Below are positions 40,356 through 49,740 of a stretch of 64,000 nt of DNA, piece after piece. Below the pieces are notes generated by a model, which searched no databases, was not told the origin of the DNA, and saw only the letters and a list, made by a program, of their open reading frames with translations. The translations under genes were made by a program, and so were the position numbers. Within the stretch, counting starts at the first letter, position 1. Every line of letters starts with the position of its first letter. The stretch comes from Massilia sp. H-1 (GTDB lineage Bacteria > Pseudomonadota > Gammaproteobacteria > Burkholderiales > Burkholderiaceae_D): NCBI GenBank assembly GCA_024703915.1, contig CP087969.1:4774001-4838000 (forward strand). The letters are read 5' to 3'.

Positions 40356-41615
40356 TCAGGTTACTGCGGTGCGGCGGGCTGCCACGTCATAGGCTTTGTC
40401 GTCGAGGATCTGCTTGAGGATCTCGACCGCGTCCCAGACGTCGGCAAAGCTGGTATACAAAGGCGTGAAGCCGAAGCGCATGATGGCCGGTTCGCGGTAG
40501 TCGCCAATCACGCCGCGCGGATCAGGGCCTGCATCACCGCAAAGCCGTGCGGATGGGTGAAGCTGACCTGGCTGCCGCGCCGTGCGTGCTCGCGCGGCGT
40601 CACCAGCCCGAGCGGATGGCCGGCTGCAGCGCGACTCGACCAGCTCGATGAACAGGTCGGTCAGTGCCAGCGACTTGGCGCGAATGGCCGCCATGCCGGT
40701 CTGCTCGAATACCTCCAGGCCGCATTCGACCATCGTCAGCGAGACGATCGGCTGGGTGCCGCACAGGGCGCGGCCGATGCCGTCGGTCGGTTCAAAGTGG
40801 GGCGCCATCGCGAACGGATTGGCGTGGCCCCACCAGCCCGACAGCGGCTGGGTGAAGGCGGCCTGGTGGCGCTGCGGGACCCAGATGAAGGCGGGCGAAC
40901 CCGGGCCGCCGTTCAGGTACTTATACGTGCAGCCGACCGCCAGATCGGCGCCGGCCGCGTGCAGGTCGACCGGAACCGCGCCAAGCCGAGTGGGCCAGAT
41001 CCCAGATCGCCAGCGCGCCCTGGGCGTGGGCATGGGCGGTGAGGGCAGCCATGTCGTGCTGGTAGCCGGTACGGTAATTGACATGGGTGAGCATGAGAAC
41101 GGCGGTGTCGCCGTCCACGGCGGCCGGGATCTGGTCGACTGAATCGACCAGGCGCACGCTGTATCCCCGGTCGAGCCAGCTCGACAGGCCTTCCGCCATA
41201 TAGATATCGGTGGGGAAGTTGCTGCGTTCGGTGACGATCACGCGCTTCTAGCCCTTGCTTAGGCGCCATGCTCCTGCATGTGCACGGCGGCGGCCAGCGC
41301 CTTGAACAGATTCAGGGAGGTGGTGTCGTTGACGACCACTTCGCCCGGCTGGGCGCCGATCAGCTTGCCCAGGCGGTCGCCCAGGCGCTTGGGCAGGTCG
41401 AACCAGCCTACCGTGTTCCAGCTGCGGATCAGATCATTGCCCCATTCGCGCGCCACCACGTCCTGGACGCGGGCCAGGGCGGCCACCGGGCGTGCGCCCA
41501 GGGAATTGCCGTCGAGGTAGATCACGCCCTCGGGCAGGGCGAACTGGCCGCGCAGGGCGGCGAGGGCGTCGTCTGCATCGCGTGCCAGGCAATCTTGTCG
41601 GTTCATGCAATGCAC
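40356..41615 (-). CDS. kynU: Kynureninase KynU
   Basis: PLP enzyme cleaving kynurenine to anthranilate and alanine. LPEGVIYLDGNSLGARPVAA, VVNDTTSLNLFKALAAAV, LMLTHVNYRTGYQHDMAALT, DLAHSAGAVPVDLHAAGADL, the PLP lysine in VGCTYKYLNGGPGSPAFIWV, SGWWGHANPFAMAPHFEPTD and FGFTPLYTSFADVWDAVEIL all match. About 415 residues. Indels near 41250-41262, 40985 (HSAG-AVPV, expected GCCGGC), 40625 and 40520. An intact GCCGGC sits at 40950-40955. Start 41615, or 41606 for the second ATG. Confidence 0.94.
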
Positions 41616-41812
41616 CTTGAAAATACTTTAGACCTAAATGAATTAGGGCGAGGAGCGCAGTTTACCAATAAACCAGGGAGTAGCGGCAAATGAAACAGGA
41701 TGTAAATACCTTACCGCAACAATGCGTTTCTGCTATTATTGCCCCTGTTTCATGCCTGTACGGCAATTTTCAAACTTTTTTCGTTTTTTTTGAATTTATT
41801 TTCAAAAAACCC

Positions 41813-41839
41813 TCAAGTTCTGAAAATCCCCGCCGTAAC
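41813..41839 (+). promoter_or_regulatory. Sigma-28-like promoter 1 upstream of flhDC
   Basis: TCAAGTT, 12-base spacer, GCCGTAAC. This resembles the FliA consensus (TAAAGTTT-N11-GCCGATAA) with exact spacing. It lies about 330 bases before flhD. Confidence 0.5.
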
Positions 41840-41887
41840 CGGATCAGACACGGGGAATGGGCTTTGAAAAATATTTTCAAATAACCC

Positions 41888-41914
41888 TAAAGTTCCCCAA
41901 AAGTCTGACGTAAA
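41888..41914 (+). promoter_or_regulatory. Sigma-28-like promoter 2 upstream of flhDC
   Basis: TAAAGTT, 12-base spacer, GACGTAAA. Same spacing as the first copy, and the flanks (TTTTCAAAtAACCCT) are also duplicated. The remaining 41616-42169 region holds no gene that I can support. Confidence 0.5.
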
Positions 41915-42169
41915 CGAGACAGAGCAGCGAAATTCTTTGTGCTCTGTTGCGCCAAGTCGAGCAGTAAATCATCTTCATTCCGCCCCGGTTCTCATAGGGG
42001 CGCGACAATGATCCGAGCGGGTTTGTCAGACAAACTCCTACGGGTCTATCTCGTCATTCACCGACGCAAAATACAGATGTTGACCTATTCCTGAATGATT
42101 CCGTCACGGTCAAAATGTATCTCACTGGCAATACACACAGCGCCAGGCAACGGATTGAAGGAGATGGAA

Positions 42170-42489
42170 ATGACTGCGAACGACATGATGGCCGAAATTC
42201 GTGATGCGAACCTGAGCTACCTGATGCTCGCGCAGCAGATGATCCGCGCCGACAAGGTGACCGCGATCTTCCGTCTCGGCATCGCCGCAGAGATCGCCGA
42301 CCTGATCGAAGGCATGAGCAACGCCCAGATCCTGAAATTGGCAGGCGGCAATATGATGCTGGCGCGCTTCCGTTTCGACGATGGTGCTATTCTGTCCATG
42401 CTGACCAATTACAACAAAGACCGCGCGCTGGCCCAGTCCCACGCTGCGATCCTGATGGCCTAGCCAGGCAGTCGAAGAGATCGCTTAAG
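42170..42489 (+). CDS. flhD: Flagellar transcriptional regulator FlhD
   Basis: Partner of FlhC in the flagellar master activator. MTANDMMAEIRDANLSYLML, RADKVTAIFRLGIAAEIADL, SNAQILKLAGGNMMLARFRF are all conserved. The start at 42170 is six bases after GAAGGAG; the ATG at 42164 is too close. The frame breaks at 42461-42467 (GCCTAGCC where AILMAGQAVEE needs GCCGGC). The end is ambiguous: a GCTTAAGC at 42483-42490 gives a TAA exactly where FlhD normally stops, but could also be another corrupted GCCGGC, in which case FlhD runs into flhC. Confidence 0.93.
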
Positions 42490-42509
42490 CATTCACCGGG
42501 AGGCGCATC

Positions 42510-43066
42510 ATGTCCAAGAAGAGCGTAGTGACGGAGGCCCAGGAAATTCAGCTGGCCATCGAACTGATCCAGCTTGGCGCGCGCCTGCAACTGCTCGAAA
42601 CCGAAGTCTCGCTCTCGCGCGAACGCCTGCTCAAGCTGTATAAAGAGCTCAAGGGCGTGTCGCCGCCCAAGGGCATGCTGCCATTCTCGACCGACTGGTT
42701 CCTCACCTGGCAGCCGAACATCCATTCCTCGCTGTTCATCAACATCCACAAATTCCTGGTCGAGCATGCTTAAGCGCTTCCGGCATCGAGGCCGTCATGA
42801 AAGCCTACAAGCTCTACCTCGAGCAAATGCCGCCCGAAGCCGGCTGAAGAGCCGCTGCTGTCGCTCACGCGCGCCTGGACGCTCGTGCGTTTCTTCCAAA
42901 GCAATATGCTGTCGCTGGCGCCGTGTCAAAAATGTCAGGGCAAGTTCGTCGTCAATTGCATGGATCTGAACCAGCACTATCTGTGCGGCCTGTGCCACAT
43001 GCCTTCGCGTGCTTAAGCAAGACCAAAAAATCCCGGGACGCCGCCGCAGCGCTGCAAAACGCGTGA
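42510..43066 (+). CDS. flhC: Flagellar transcriptional regulator FlhC
   Basis: Zinc-binding partner of FlhD, about 184 residues. MSKKSVVTEAQEIQLAIELI, GARLQLLETEVSLSRERLLK and FSTDWFLTWQPNIHSSLFIN are conserved; the four zinc cysteines appear as CQKCQGKFVVNC and YLCGLCHMPSRAGK. Indels at 42768-42775 (EHAG-ASGIE) and 43011-43018 (SRAG-KTKKSR) are expected GCCGGC; near 42845 GCCGGC is intact but an extra T follows it. RBS GGGAGG precedes ATG at 42510. Confidence 0.95.
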
Positions 43067-43139
43067 CGCGCGAACGCGCCAGCGGTCAACAAGGGCAGGG
43101 CGCGAGCCTTGCCCTTTTCGCATCTGGCAAGCACCGGCG

Positions 43140-43875
43140 GTGCAGGCATTGCTGCTGCAGTGCGTCGCCTTTCCGCTGACCCTGATTGCCGTGTATCTGC
43201 TGGCCAGCAGCGGCGCCAATCCCGGCTGCAGCCGGCAAGCGGCCTTGCTGCAGGGCGCCTTTGCCGCGCTGCTGGCGCGCTGGCGCAAGCTGGCCGTGTG
43301 GTGGCTGGGAATCCAGCTCGTGTTTCCGCTGGCACTGATGGAGTCGCAGCGCCTGGCCATCGCGCCGGGAATCTTCCTGGCGGCGTTTCTGTTCTTGCTG
43401 GCGCTGTACTGGTCCACCTTCCGCACCCAGGTTCCCTACTATCCGTCGGGGCGGCGCGTGTGGGATGAGGTGGCGCGCCTGCTGCCGCAAGACCGGCCCG
43501 TGTGCGCGATCGATATCGGCAGCGGCCTGGGCGGCCTGGTGCTCGATCTGGCGCGGCGCCAGCCCGACTCCGTCTTCGTCGGGATCGAGCTCGCGCCGCT
43601 GCCCTGGCTGCTGTCGAATCTGCGTGCGCGCCTGTCCGGCAGCAGCGCCCGTTTCGTGCGCGGCGACTACGACCATATCGACTTCGGTAATTACGATGCG
43701 GTGTTCGCCTACCTGTCGCTGCATGGCCATGTCGGCCTTGTGGCACAAGGCTTCATGCGAGATGCGGCCGGGATGTATTTTGCTTAGTTATGAATTTCTG
43801 ATAACGGAAAAAACACCGGATATGAGTATCTTGCCAACGGGCCGCGGACCCACGCTTTACGTCTGGCACTTTTAG
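43140..43875 (+). CDS. Membrane-anchored class I SAM methyltransferase-like protein
   Basis: About 245 residues. Three hydrophobic helices at the N-terminus (LLLQCVAFPLTLIAVYLLAS, AVWWLGIQLVFPLALM, IFLAAFLFLLALYW) then a Rossmann methyltransferase core: VCAIDIGSGLGGLVLDLARR (SAM loop), SVFVGIELAPLPWLLSNLRA and FVRGDYDHIDFGNYDAVFAY. The C-terminus continues in another frame (ILLSYEFLITEKTPDMSILP, TLYVWHF). Indel near 43710. The true start may be a GTG at 43063 overlapping the flhC stop. It lies between flhC and motA, a position known for this kind of gene in Oxalobacteraceae; role unknown. An intact GCCGGC is at 43231-43236. Confidence 0.7.
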
Positions 43876-44028
43876 GCGACAAACAGCCCGTTTTCCCTTG
43901 CCCGGTAAGCATTCTCAGGATATTGTAGTTCCGTATGTAAATTAATCGAGTCAGATGATTCATGCTCTTGCCAACTTATTCACGGCTCGACAGCAACCTT
44001 GCTCGAATCACCATGGGAGTGTGCGCAC

Positions 44029-44897
44029 TTGTTAGTCTTAATCGGATACATAGTTGTCTGCGCTTCGGTGTTCGGTGGCTTCATGCGGCAAGCGGTGGCC
44101 ACCTCGGCTCGCTGTTCCAGCCGCTCGAACTGGTCATGATTGGCGGCGCGGCGCTCGGTGCATTCTTTGTCGGTAATAACGGCAAGTCGATCAAGGCCAC
44201 ACTCAAGGCACTGCCGTCCCTGTTCAAGGGATCGCGCTATACCAAAGACCTCTACATGGAGATGATGTCGCTGCTGTTCGACGTCCTCTCGAAAGTGCGC
44301 AAGGAAGGCCTGATGTCGATCGAAGGCGATATCGACCGGCCCGACGAAAGCCCGCTGTTCTCCAAGTATCCGGGCGTGCTGGCCGACCACCACATCGTCG
44401 AATTCATGACCGACTATCTGCGCCTGATGGTGTCCGGAAATATGGACGCTTTCCAGATCGAAAATCTGATGGACAACGAAATTGAAACCCACCACCACGA
44501 GGGCGCCGTGCTTACCCACGTGATCGCCAAGCTGGGCGACGGCCTGCTTAAGCCTTCGGTATTGTGGCGGCGGTGATGGGGGTGGTGCACACGATGGAAT
44601 CGGTGGGCATTCCATAGAAGCAGAACTCGGTATCCTGATCGCCAAGGCGCTGGTCGGTACCTTCCTCGGTATTTTGCTCATGCGTACGGCTTCGTCGGTC
44701 CGCTCGCCAGTCTGCTCGAACAAAAGCTCGAAGAGTCGACCAAGATGTTCCAGTGCGTGAAAGTGACGCTGCTCGCCAGCCTGAATGGCTACGCGCCAGC
44801 CCTGGCGGTCGAATTCGGCCGCAAGGTGCTGTACTCGACCGAGCGACCGACCTTCGCCGAACTCGAAGAACACATCAAGAAATCCAAGAGCAAGTAA
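44029..44897 (+). CDS. motA: Flagellar motor stator protein MotA
   Basis: Proton-channel stator subunit in the inner membrane, about 286 residues. TTG start chosen because it gives LLVLIGYIVVCASVFGGFMR, the conserved N-terminus, with GGGAG nine bases before. Other marks: LFQPLELVMIGGAALGAFFV, GVLADHHIVEFMTDYLRLMV, IVAAVMGVVHTMESV, KALVGTFLGILLAYGFVGPL. Indels near 44090, 44546-44553 (GLPAFGIVAA, expected GCCGGC), 44615 (IPPAELGIL, expected GCCGGC) and 44683. Followed by motB after 31 bases. Confidence 0.95.
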
Positions 44898-44928
44898 GCG
44901 CAGCAGGCAACATGACACGGAGTTTCCA

Positions 44929-45929
44929 TGGCCGATGAGGGCTTACGACCGATAATCGTCAAACGCATCAAGAAGACGGCGGGCGGCCATCATGGCGGCG
45001 CGTGGAAGATCGCGTACGCCGACTTCGTGACCGCGATGATGGCCTTCTTCCTGCTGATGTGGCTGCTCGGTTCGACCAGCAAGGGCGACTTGAACGGCAT
45101 CGCCGAATTCTTCCAGACCCCGCTCAAGGTGGCCATGCAGGGCGGCTCCGGCAGCGGTGACAGTTCGTCCATCATCAAGGGCGGCGGCTCCGACCTGACG
45201 CTGCGCAATGGCCAGGTCAAGAAGGGCGACACCGCGCCCGAAAAGAAAACCTACGATCTCAAGGCGGCCAAGGCGCTGCTGGAGGCGGCCGAAGCGGGGC
45301 GCCTGGAAGGCGCTCAAGGCCAAGATCGAAGCGACCATCGAAGCCAATCCCCTGCTCAAGAAATACCAGAAGCAGCTCCTGCTCGACATCACCAGCGAAG
45401 GCTTGCGGATCCAGATCGTCGATGAACAGAACCGTCCCATGTTCGCCGTCGGCAGCGCCCAGGTCCAGCCTTACACGGCCGAGATCCTGCACGTGATCGG
45501 CATGGTGCTCAATGAAGTGCCGAACCGGATCGGCCTGTCCGGCCACACCGACTCCACGCCCTACATGACCGACGCTTAGCTACAGCAACTGGGAACTGTC
45601 GGCCGACCGCGCCAACGCCTCGCGCCGCGAACTTGTCCTGGGCGGCATGAACGACGCCAAGATCATGCGCGTGGTGGGGCTGGCTTCGGCCACTCACCTG
45701 GACCGCAAGGATCCGTTCAACCCGATCAACCGGCGCATCAGCATCATCGTCATGAATACGGCCACCGCGGAAGGATCATGCGCGACGGCGCCGCGGTCGA
45801 CGTGGCGCCGGAAGCCGGTGCGGCCGGGGTCAAGGCGGCGCTCGCTGCTGCGCCACCGGCAGCGGCACCAGCAGCGGCAGCGGCTGCCGCAGGGCGCCCA
45901 CCGCCGCGACAAAGGCGCCCGCGCATTAA
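44929..45929 (+). CDS. motB: Flagellar motor stator protein MotB
   Basis: Stator subunit anchored to peptidoglycan. PIIVKRIKKTAGGHHGGAWK, then the single transmembrane helix with the proton-binding Asp in KIAYADFVTAMMAFFLLMWL. The OmpA-like domain reads GLRIQIVDEQNRPMFAVGSA, NRIGLSGHTDSTPYM and LSADRANASRRELVLGGMND. The tail is Ala/Pro-rich. Indels near 45310, 45580 (TDAG-YSNWEL, GCTTAGC), 45775 and 45892. The preferred stop at 45927-45929 assumes the tail frame ending TKAPAH. Confidence 0.94.
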
Positions 45930-45956
45930 GCGCGGGATGGGAAACTGGAGAGTCGA

Positions 45957-46505
45957 ATGACGCGGAAAAAAATACTCGGTTCACATGTCAAGCGCCTGCT
46001 GTCCGGGGTGTCCGACCATGGCAAGCGCCATCTGACGGAAGTCGAGACCGACTTGATCCAGACGCAGCTGCTGCTGGAAGAAGCGATCGACAAGCTCACC
46101 AACAGCTTCATGGCGATCCACGTGGCGGTCGGCACGCGCCAGGAAACGATCAATACCCTGCTGGTAAGCGGCACCGTCAGCGAAGAACAGCGCGCCGAAC
46201 TGGCGCGCATGACGAACGAAGTGGGCGACCATGTGAACGCGGCCATCACCAGCATGCAGTTCCAGGACATGACGAGCCAGCTGATCGACCGCACCATCAA
46301 GCGCGTGACCGGCCTGCGCGAATTTCTGGGCACGCTGGGCGCGCACGGCGCCGACGTCCTGCCCGAACACGGCAGCGAGGAAATCGTCGACCTGCTTGGC
46401 AAGGTCAGCATGGCGCTGGCGATCCAGTCGCTTGAATTACGCAGCGTATTAAGAAAAGCAGTCAATCAGCAGCATCTGGAAAGCGGCGACATCGAACTGT
46501 TCTGA
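45957..46505 (+). CDS. Chemotaxis-cluster helical protein, unknown function
   Basis: Intact, 182 residues, starts MTRKKILGSHVKRLLSGVSD. Almost entirely helical; the segment EVGDHVNAAITSMQFQDMTS and QLIDRTIKRVTGLREFLGTL resembles the long helices of CheZ, where a similar MQFQDMTSQ (compare MAQDFQDLTGQ in the cheZ at 54572) carries catalytic Asp and Gln. This suggests a CheZ-like phosphatase relative acting on the neighbouring CheY; the C-terminal CheY-binding peptide of CheZ is absent. It lies between motB and cheY. Confidence 0.6.
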   Translation: MTRKKILGSHVKRLLSGVSDHGKRHLTEVETDLIQTQLLLEEAIDKLTNSFMAIHVAVGTRQETINTLLVSGTVSEEQRAELARMTNEVGDHVNAAITSMQFQDMTSQLIDRTIKRVTGLREFLGTLGAHGADVLPEHGSEEIVDLLGKVSMALAIQSLELRSVLRKAVNQQHLESGDIELF

Positions 46506-46568
46506 CGACAGTCGCCGCTCAACGATAAATGGGCAGGTGCCCGGTTTTAAAAAATAGCAGGAGCAAAG

Positions 46569-46934
46569 ATGGCTAAAACAATACTCGCAGTCGACGATTC
46601 CAGTTCATTGCGCCAGATGGTCGCCTTCAGCCTCAAGGCTGCGGGCTATCTCGTGGTGGAAGCGGTCGACGGCCAGGACGGCCTTGAAAAGCGAAGCTGC
46701 AGGCAGTCGATCTGGTGCTGACCGACCAGAACATGCCGCGCATGGACGGCCTGACCCTGATCAAGCTGCTGCGCGGTCTGCTTAAGCCTACGAGAAGACG
46801 CCGATCCTCATGCTCACGACCGAATCGTCCGACGAAATGAAGCAGAAAGGCCGCGCCATGCTGCCAACGGTTGGCTGGTCAAGCCGTTCGACCCGCAGCG
46901 ATTGATCGAAGTGGTCAAGAAAGTCATCGGCTGA
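46569..46934 (+). CDS. cheY: CheY-like response regulator
   Basis: Single receiver domain, about 121 residues: MAKTILAVDDSSSLRQMVAF, phospho-acceptor Asp53 in LVLTDQNMPRMDGLTLIKLL, switch residues in ILMLTTESSDEMKQKGRA and the lysine in NGWLVKPFDPQRLIEVVKKV. Indels near 46688, 46780-46787 (GLPAYEKT, GCTTAAGC for GCCGGC) and 46862 (AAGANG). Lies directly before cheA and is the first of two CheY genes in the cluster. Confidence 0.92.
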
Positions 46935-46987
46935 GGTGTGTCGTGAGCCACGCAAATGATGTATCATGAAACTGACGGAGCCTCATC

Positions 46988-49165
46988 ATGACGATCGACA
47001 TAAGCCAGTTTTTCCAGGTCTTCTTTGATGAAGCCGAGGAACTGCTGGCTGAAATGGAACGGCTGCTGCTGGCCGTCGACGTGGCCGCGCCCGACTCCGA
47101 AGACTTGAACGCCATTTTCCGCACGGCGCACTCGGTCAAGGGCGGTTCGTCCACCTTCGGCCTGAACGACATGACCGACGTGACGCACGTGCTCGAGTCG
47201 CTGCTGGACCGCATCCGCAAGGGCGAGATGGCATTGACGGGCGTGCACGTGGACGCCTTCCTGGCGGCCAAGGACATCCTCAAGATGCAGCTCGACGGAC
47301 ACCGCAACGGCGCCCACGTGGACCAGGATGCCGTGGCCAACGTGCGCATGATGCTGCAGGAGCTGTCCCAGGACGCGGTGCCGATCGCGGCGCCGGTGGC
47401 GCCTTCGTTCGTGCAGACCGAAGCGCTGCCACCAGCGTGGGCAAGGGCGGACGCCGTTACCGGATCGAGATGCCGCCGGTGCCGCAGCGCGACATCAGCG
47501 CGCTGTCGGCCGAACTGGGCCTGCTGGGCCGCGTGTCGCTGGTGCCGCTGGGCGGCGAGCGCAACGCCTTCATCGTCACCACCAACGAGTCGCTGGACGA
47601 CATCATCGCGATCTGCTCGTTCGTGCTCGATCCGACCGATCTGAAAATATTCGAAGCACCGGCCCTCACGCCGGAACAGCAAGCCATCGAAGACAAGGCG
47701 CGCGCCAAGGTCGAGAACGACCAGGGCTACGGCTTCTTCGACCCGATCGAGGCGCTTACCCAGGATGCTGGCAGCGACGACGCCAGCGACCAGGAACGCG
47801 GCTACGGCTTCTTCCAGCCGATCGAACATATCCGCGCCGAAGCGGGCATCACCAGTACGCCGGTCGCGGCCAGGGCCGTACCGGTGGCCGCGCGCATCGA
47901 GCCGCTGGAAGTGACCGAGACCGGCGACAAGAAGGGCAAGAAGGATGACAAGGCGGCCGCCGCAGTAAGCGCCGAATCGTCGTCGATCCGGGTGTCGATT
48001 GAAAAGGTCGACCAGCTGATCAATCTGATCGGCGAACTGGTGATCACCCAGGCCATGATCGAGCAGCGCAGCGACGGGCTGGACCCGATGGTGCACGAGC
48101 GCCTGCTCAACAGCGTCAGCCAGCTCACGCGCAACACGCGCGATCTGCAGGAAGCGGTCATGTCGATCCGCATGATGCCGATGGATTTCGTGTTCTCGCG
48201 CTTCCCGCGCATGGTGCGCGACCTGGCCGCCAAGCTCGGTAAAAAGGTCGACTTCATCACCAACGGCGCGGCCACGGAACTGGACAAGGGCCTGATCAGA
48301 ACGGATCGTCGATCCGCTCACCCACCTGGTACGCAACAGCATCGACCACGGCATCGAGATGCCCGAGGCGCGTCGCGGCCTAAGCAAAACCGAAGCGGGG
48401 CGCCTGTTCCTCTCAGGCCTACCACCAGGGCGGCAACATCGTCATTGAAGTGTCCGACGACGGCGGTGGACTGAACCGCGAACGGATCCTGTCCAAGGCC
48501 GCCCAGAACGGGCTGGCCGTGCACGAGAACATGAGCGACAGCGAAGTCTGGCAGCTCATTTTCGCCCCCGGTTTCTCGACCGCGGAAACGGTGACCGACG
48601 TCTCCGGACGCGGGGTCGGCATGGACGTCGTCAAGCGCAATATCACGGCCATGGGCGGCACGGTCGACATCCGCTCGGCCAAGGGCTTCGGCACCACGAT
48701 CTCGATCTCGCTGCCGCTCACGCTGGCCATTTTGGACGGCATGTCGATCCGCTGCGGCGAAGAGGTGTACATCCTGCCGCTCGGCTTCGTGGTCGAGTCG
48801 CTGCAGCCTACCCCCCGAAGACATCAAGGAAATCAGTGGCAAGGGCCGCGTGATCAAGGTGCGCGGCGAATACCTGCCGCTGGTGCCGCTGTACCAGATG
48901 TTCGAAATCACGCCGCGCTTTACCAATCCGTCCGAAGGCATCGTCGTGATCCTGGAAGCGGACGGGCGCAAGGCTAAGCCTGTTCGTGGACGACCTGGTC
49001 GGCCAGCAGCAGGTGGTGGTCAAGAACCTCGAATCGAATTACCGCAAGGTGACCGGAATTTCCGGCGCCACCATCCTGGGCGACGGCGGCGTATCGCTGA
49101 TCCTTGATGTGTCGGCATTGATGCGTTCATCGCGCCAGCTGGCCGATGACCCGATTTTTTCATAA
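46988..49165 (+). CDS. cheA: Chemotaxis histidine kinase CheA
   Basis: About 720 residues. P1 (Hpt) with phospho-His48 in NAIFRTAHSVKGGSSTFGLN; P2-like linker with two repeated phrases (GYGFFDPIEAL and GYGFFQPIEHI); P3 dimerisation VSIEKVDQLINLIGELVITQ; P4 ATPase with HLVRNSIDHGIE, VSDDGGGLNRERILSKA and TAETVTDVSGRGVGMDVVKR; P5 CheW-like ILDGMSIRCGEEVYILPLGF. Indels near 47430, 48304, 48378 (RGAG-KTEAG), 48415, 48812 and 48973 (KAG-LFVDDL). The double GYGFF motif is the docking-type linker common in this group. Confidence 0.96.
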
Positions 49166-49198
49166 AGAACCGAACACCCTTTTTACATAGGATCCATC

Positions 49199-49696
49199 AT
49201 GTCTATCAACGCAGCAGCAAAACCGGTCGACGCCAAAGATGCGGCAGGGCGCGAATTCCTCGCCTTCACGCTCGGCTCCGAGGAATACGGGATCGACATC
49301 CTCAAGGTGCAGGAAATCCGCGGCTACGAAACGGTGACCCGCATCGCCAACGCGCCCGAATTCATCAAGGGCGTGATCAACCTGCGCGGGATCATCATCC
49401 CGGTGGTCGACATGCGCATCAAATTCAAGCTCGGCACGCCCGTGTACGACCAGTTCACGGTCGTGATCATCCTGAACATCGGCGGGCGTATCATGGGCAT
49501 GGTGGTCGATTCCGTGTCGGACGTGACCACGCTCTCGCCCGACCAGGTCAAGCCGGCGCCGGAGATGGGGACCGCCTTCAATTCCGACTACCTGGTGGGC
49601 CTTGGCACCATCGACGAACGGATGCTGATCCTGATCGACATCGACAAACTGATGTCGTCCGGTGAGATGGGCCTGATCGACAAGCTGGCCGCGTAG
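49199..49696 (+). CDS. cheW: Chemotaxis coupling protein CheW
   Basis: Intact, 165 residues, connects receptors with CheA. AGREFLAFTLGSEEYGIDIL, VQEIRGYETVTRIANAPEFI, KGVINLRGIIIPVVDMRIKF and GMVVDSVSDVTTLSPDQVKP follow the family closely. Start after an AGGATCC-spaced ATG at 49199, 33 bases beyond cheA. Confidence 0.97.
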   Translation: MSINAAAKPVDAKDAAGREFLAFTLGSEEYGIDILKVQEIRGYETVTRIANAPEFIKGVINLRGIIIPVVDMRIKFKLGTPVYDQFTVVIILNIGGRIMGMVVDSVSDVTTLSPDQVKPAPEMGTAFNSDYLVGLGTIDERMLILIDIDKLMSSGEMGLIDKLAA

Positions 49697-49740
49697 GGCA
49701 AGACACCGAAGCGAACTTGCATGACCCCGGGGAGAGACAG

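Noticed and set aside
41690..41884. A 64-residue frame upstream of flhD
   Set aside because: Low-complexity F/K-rich text, no ribosome site, and it overlaps the promoter-like sites.
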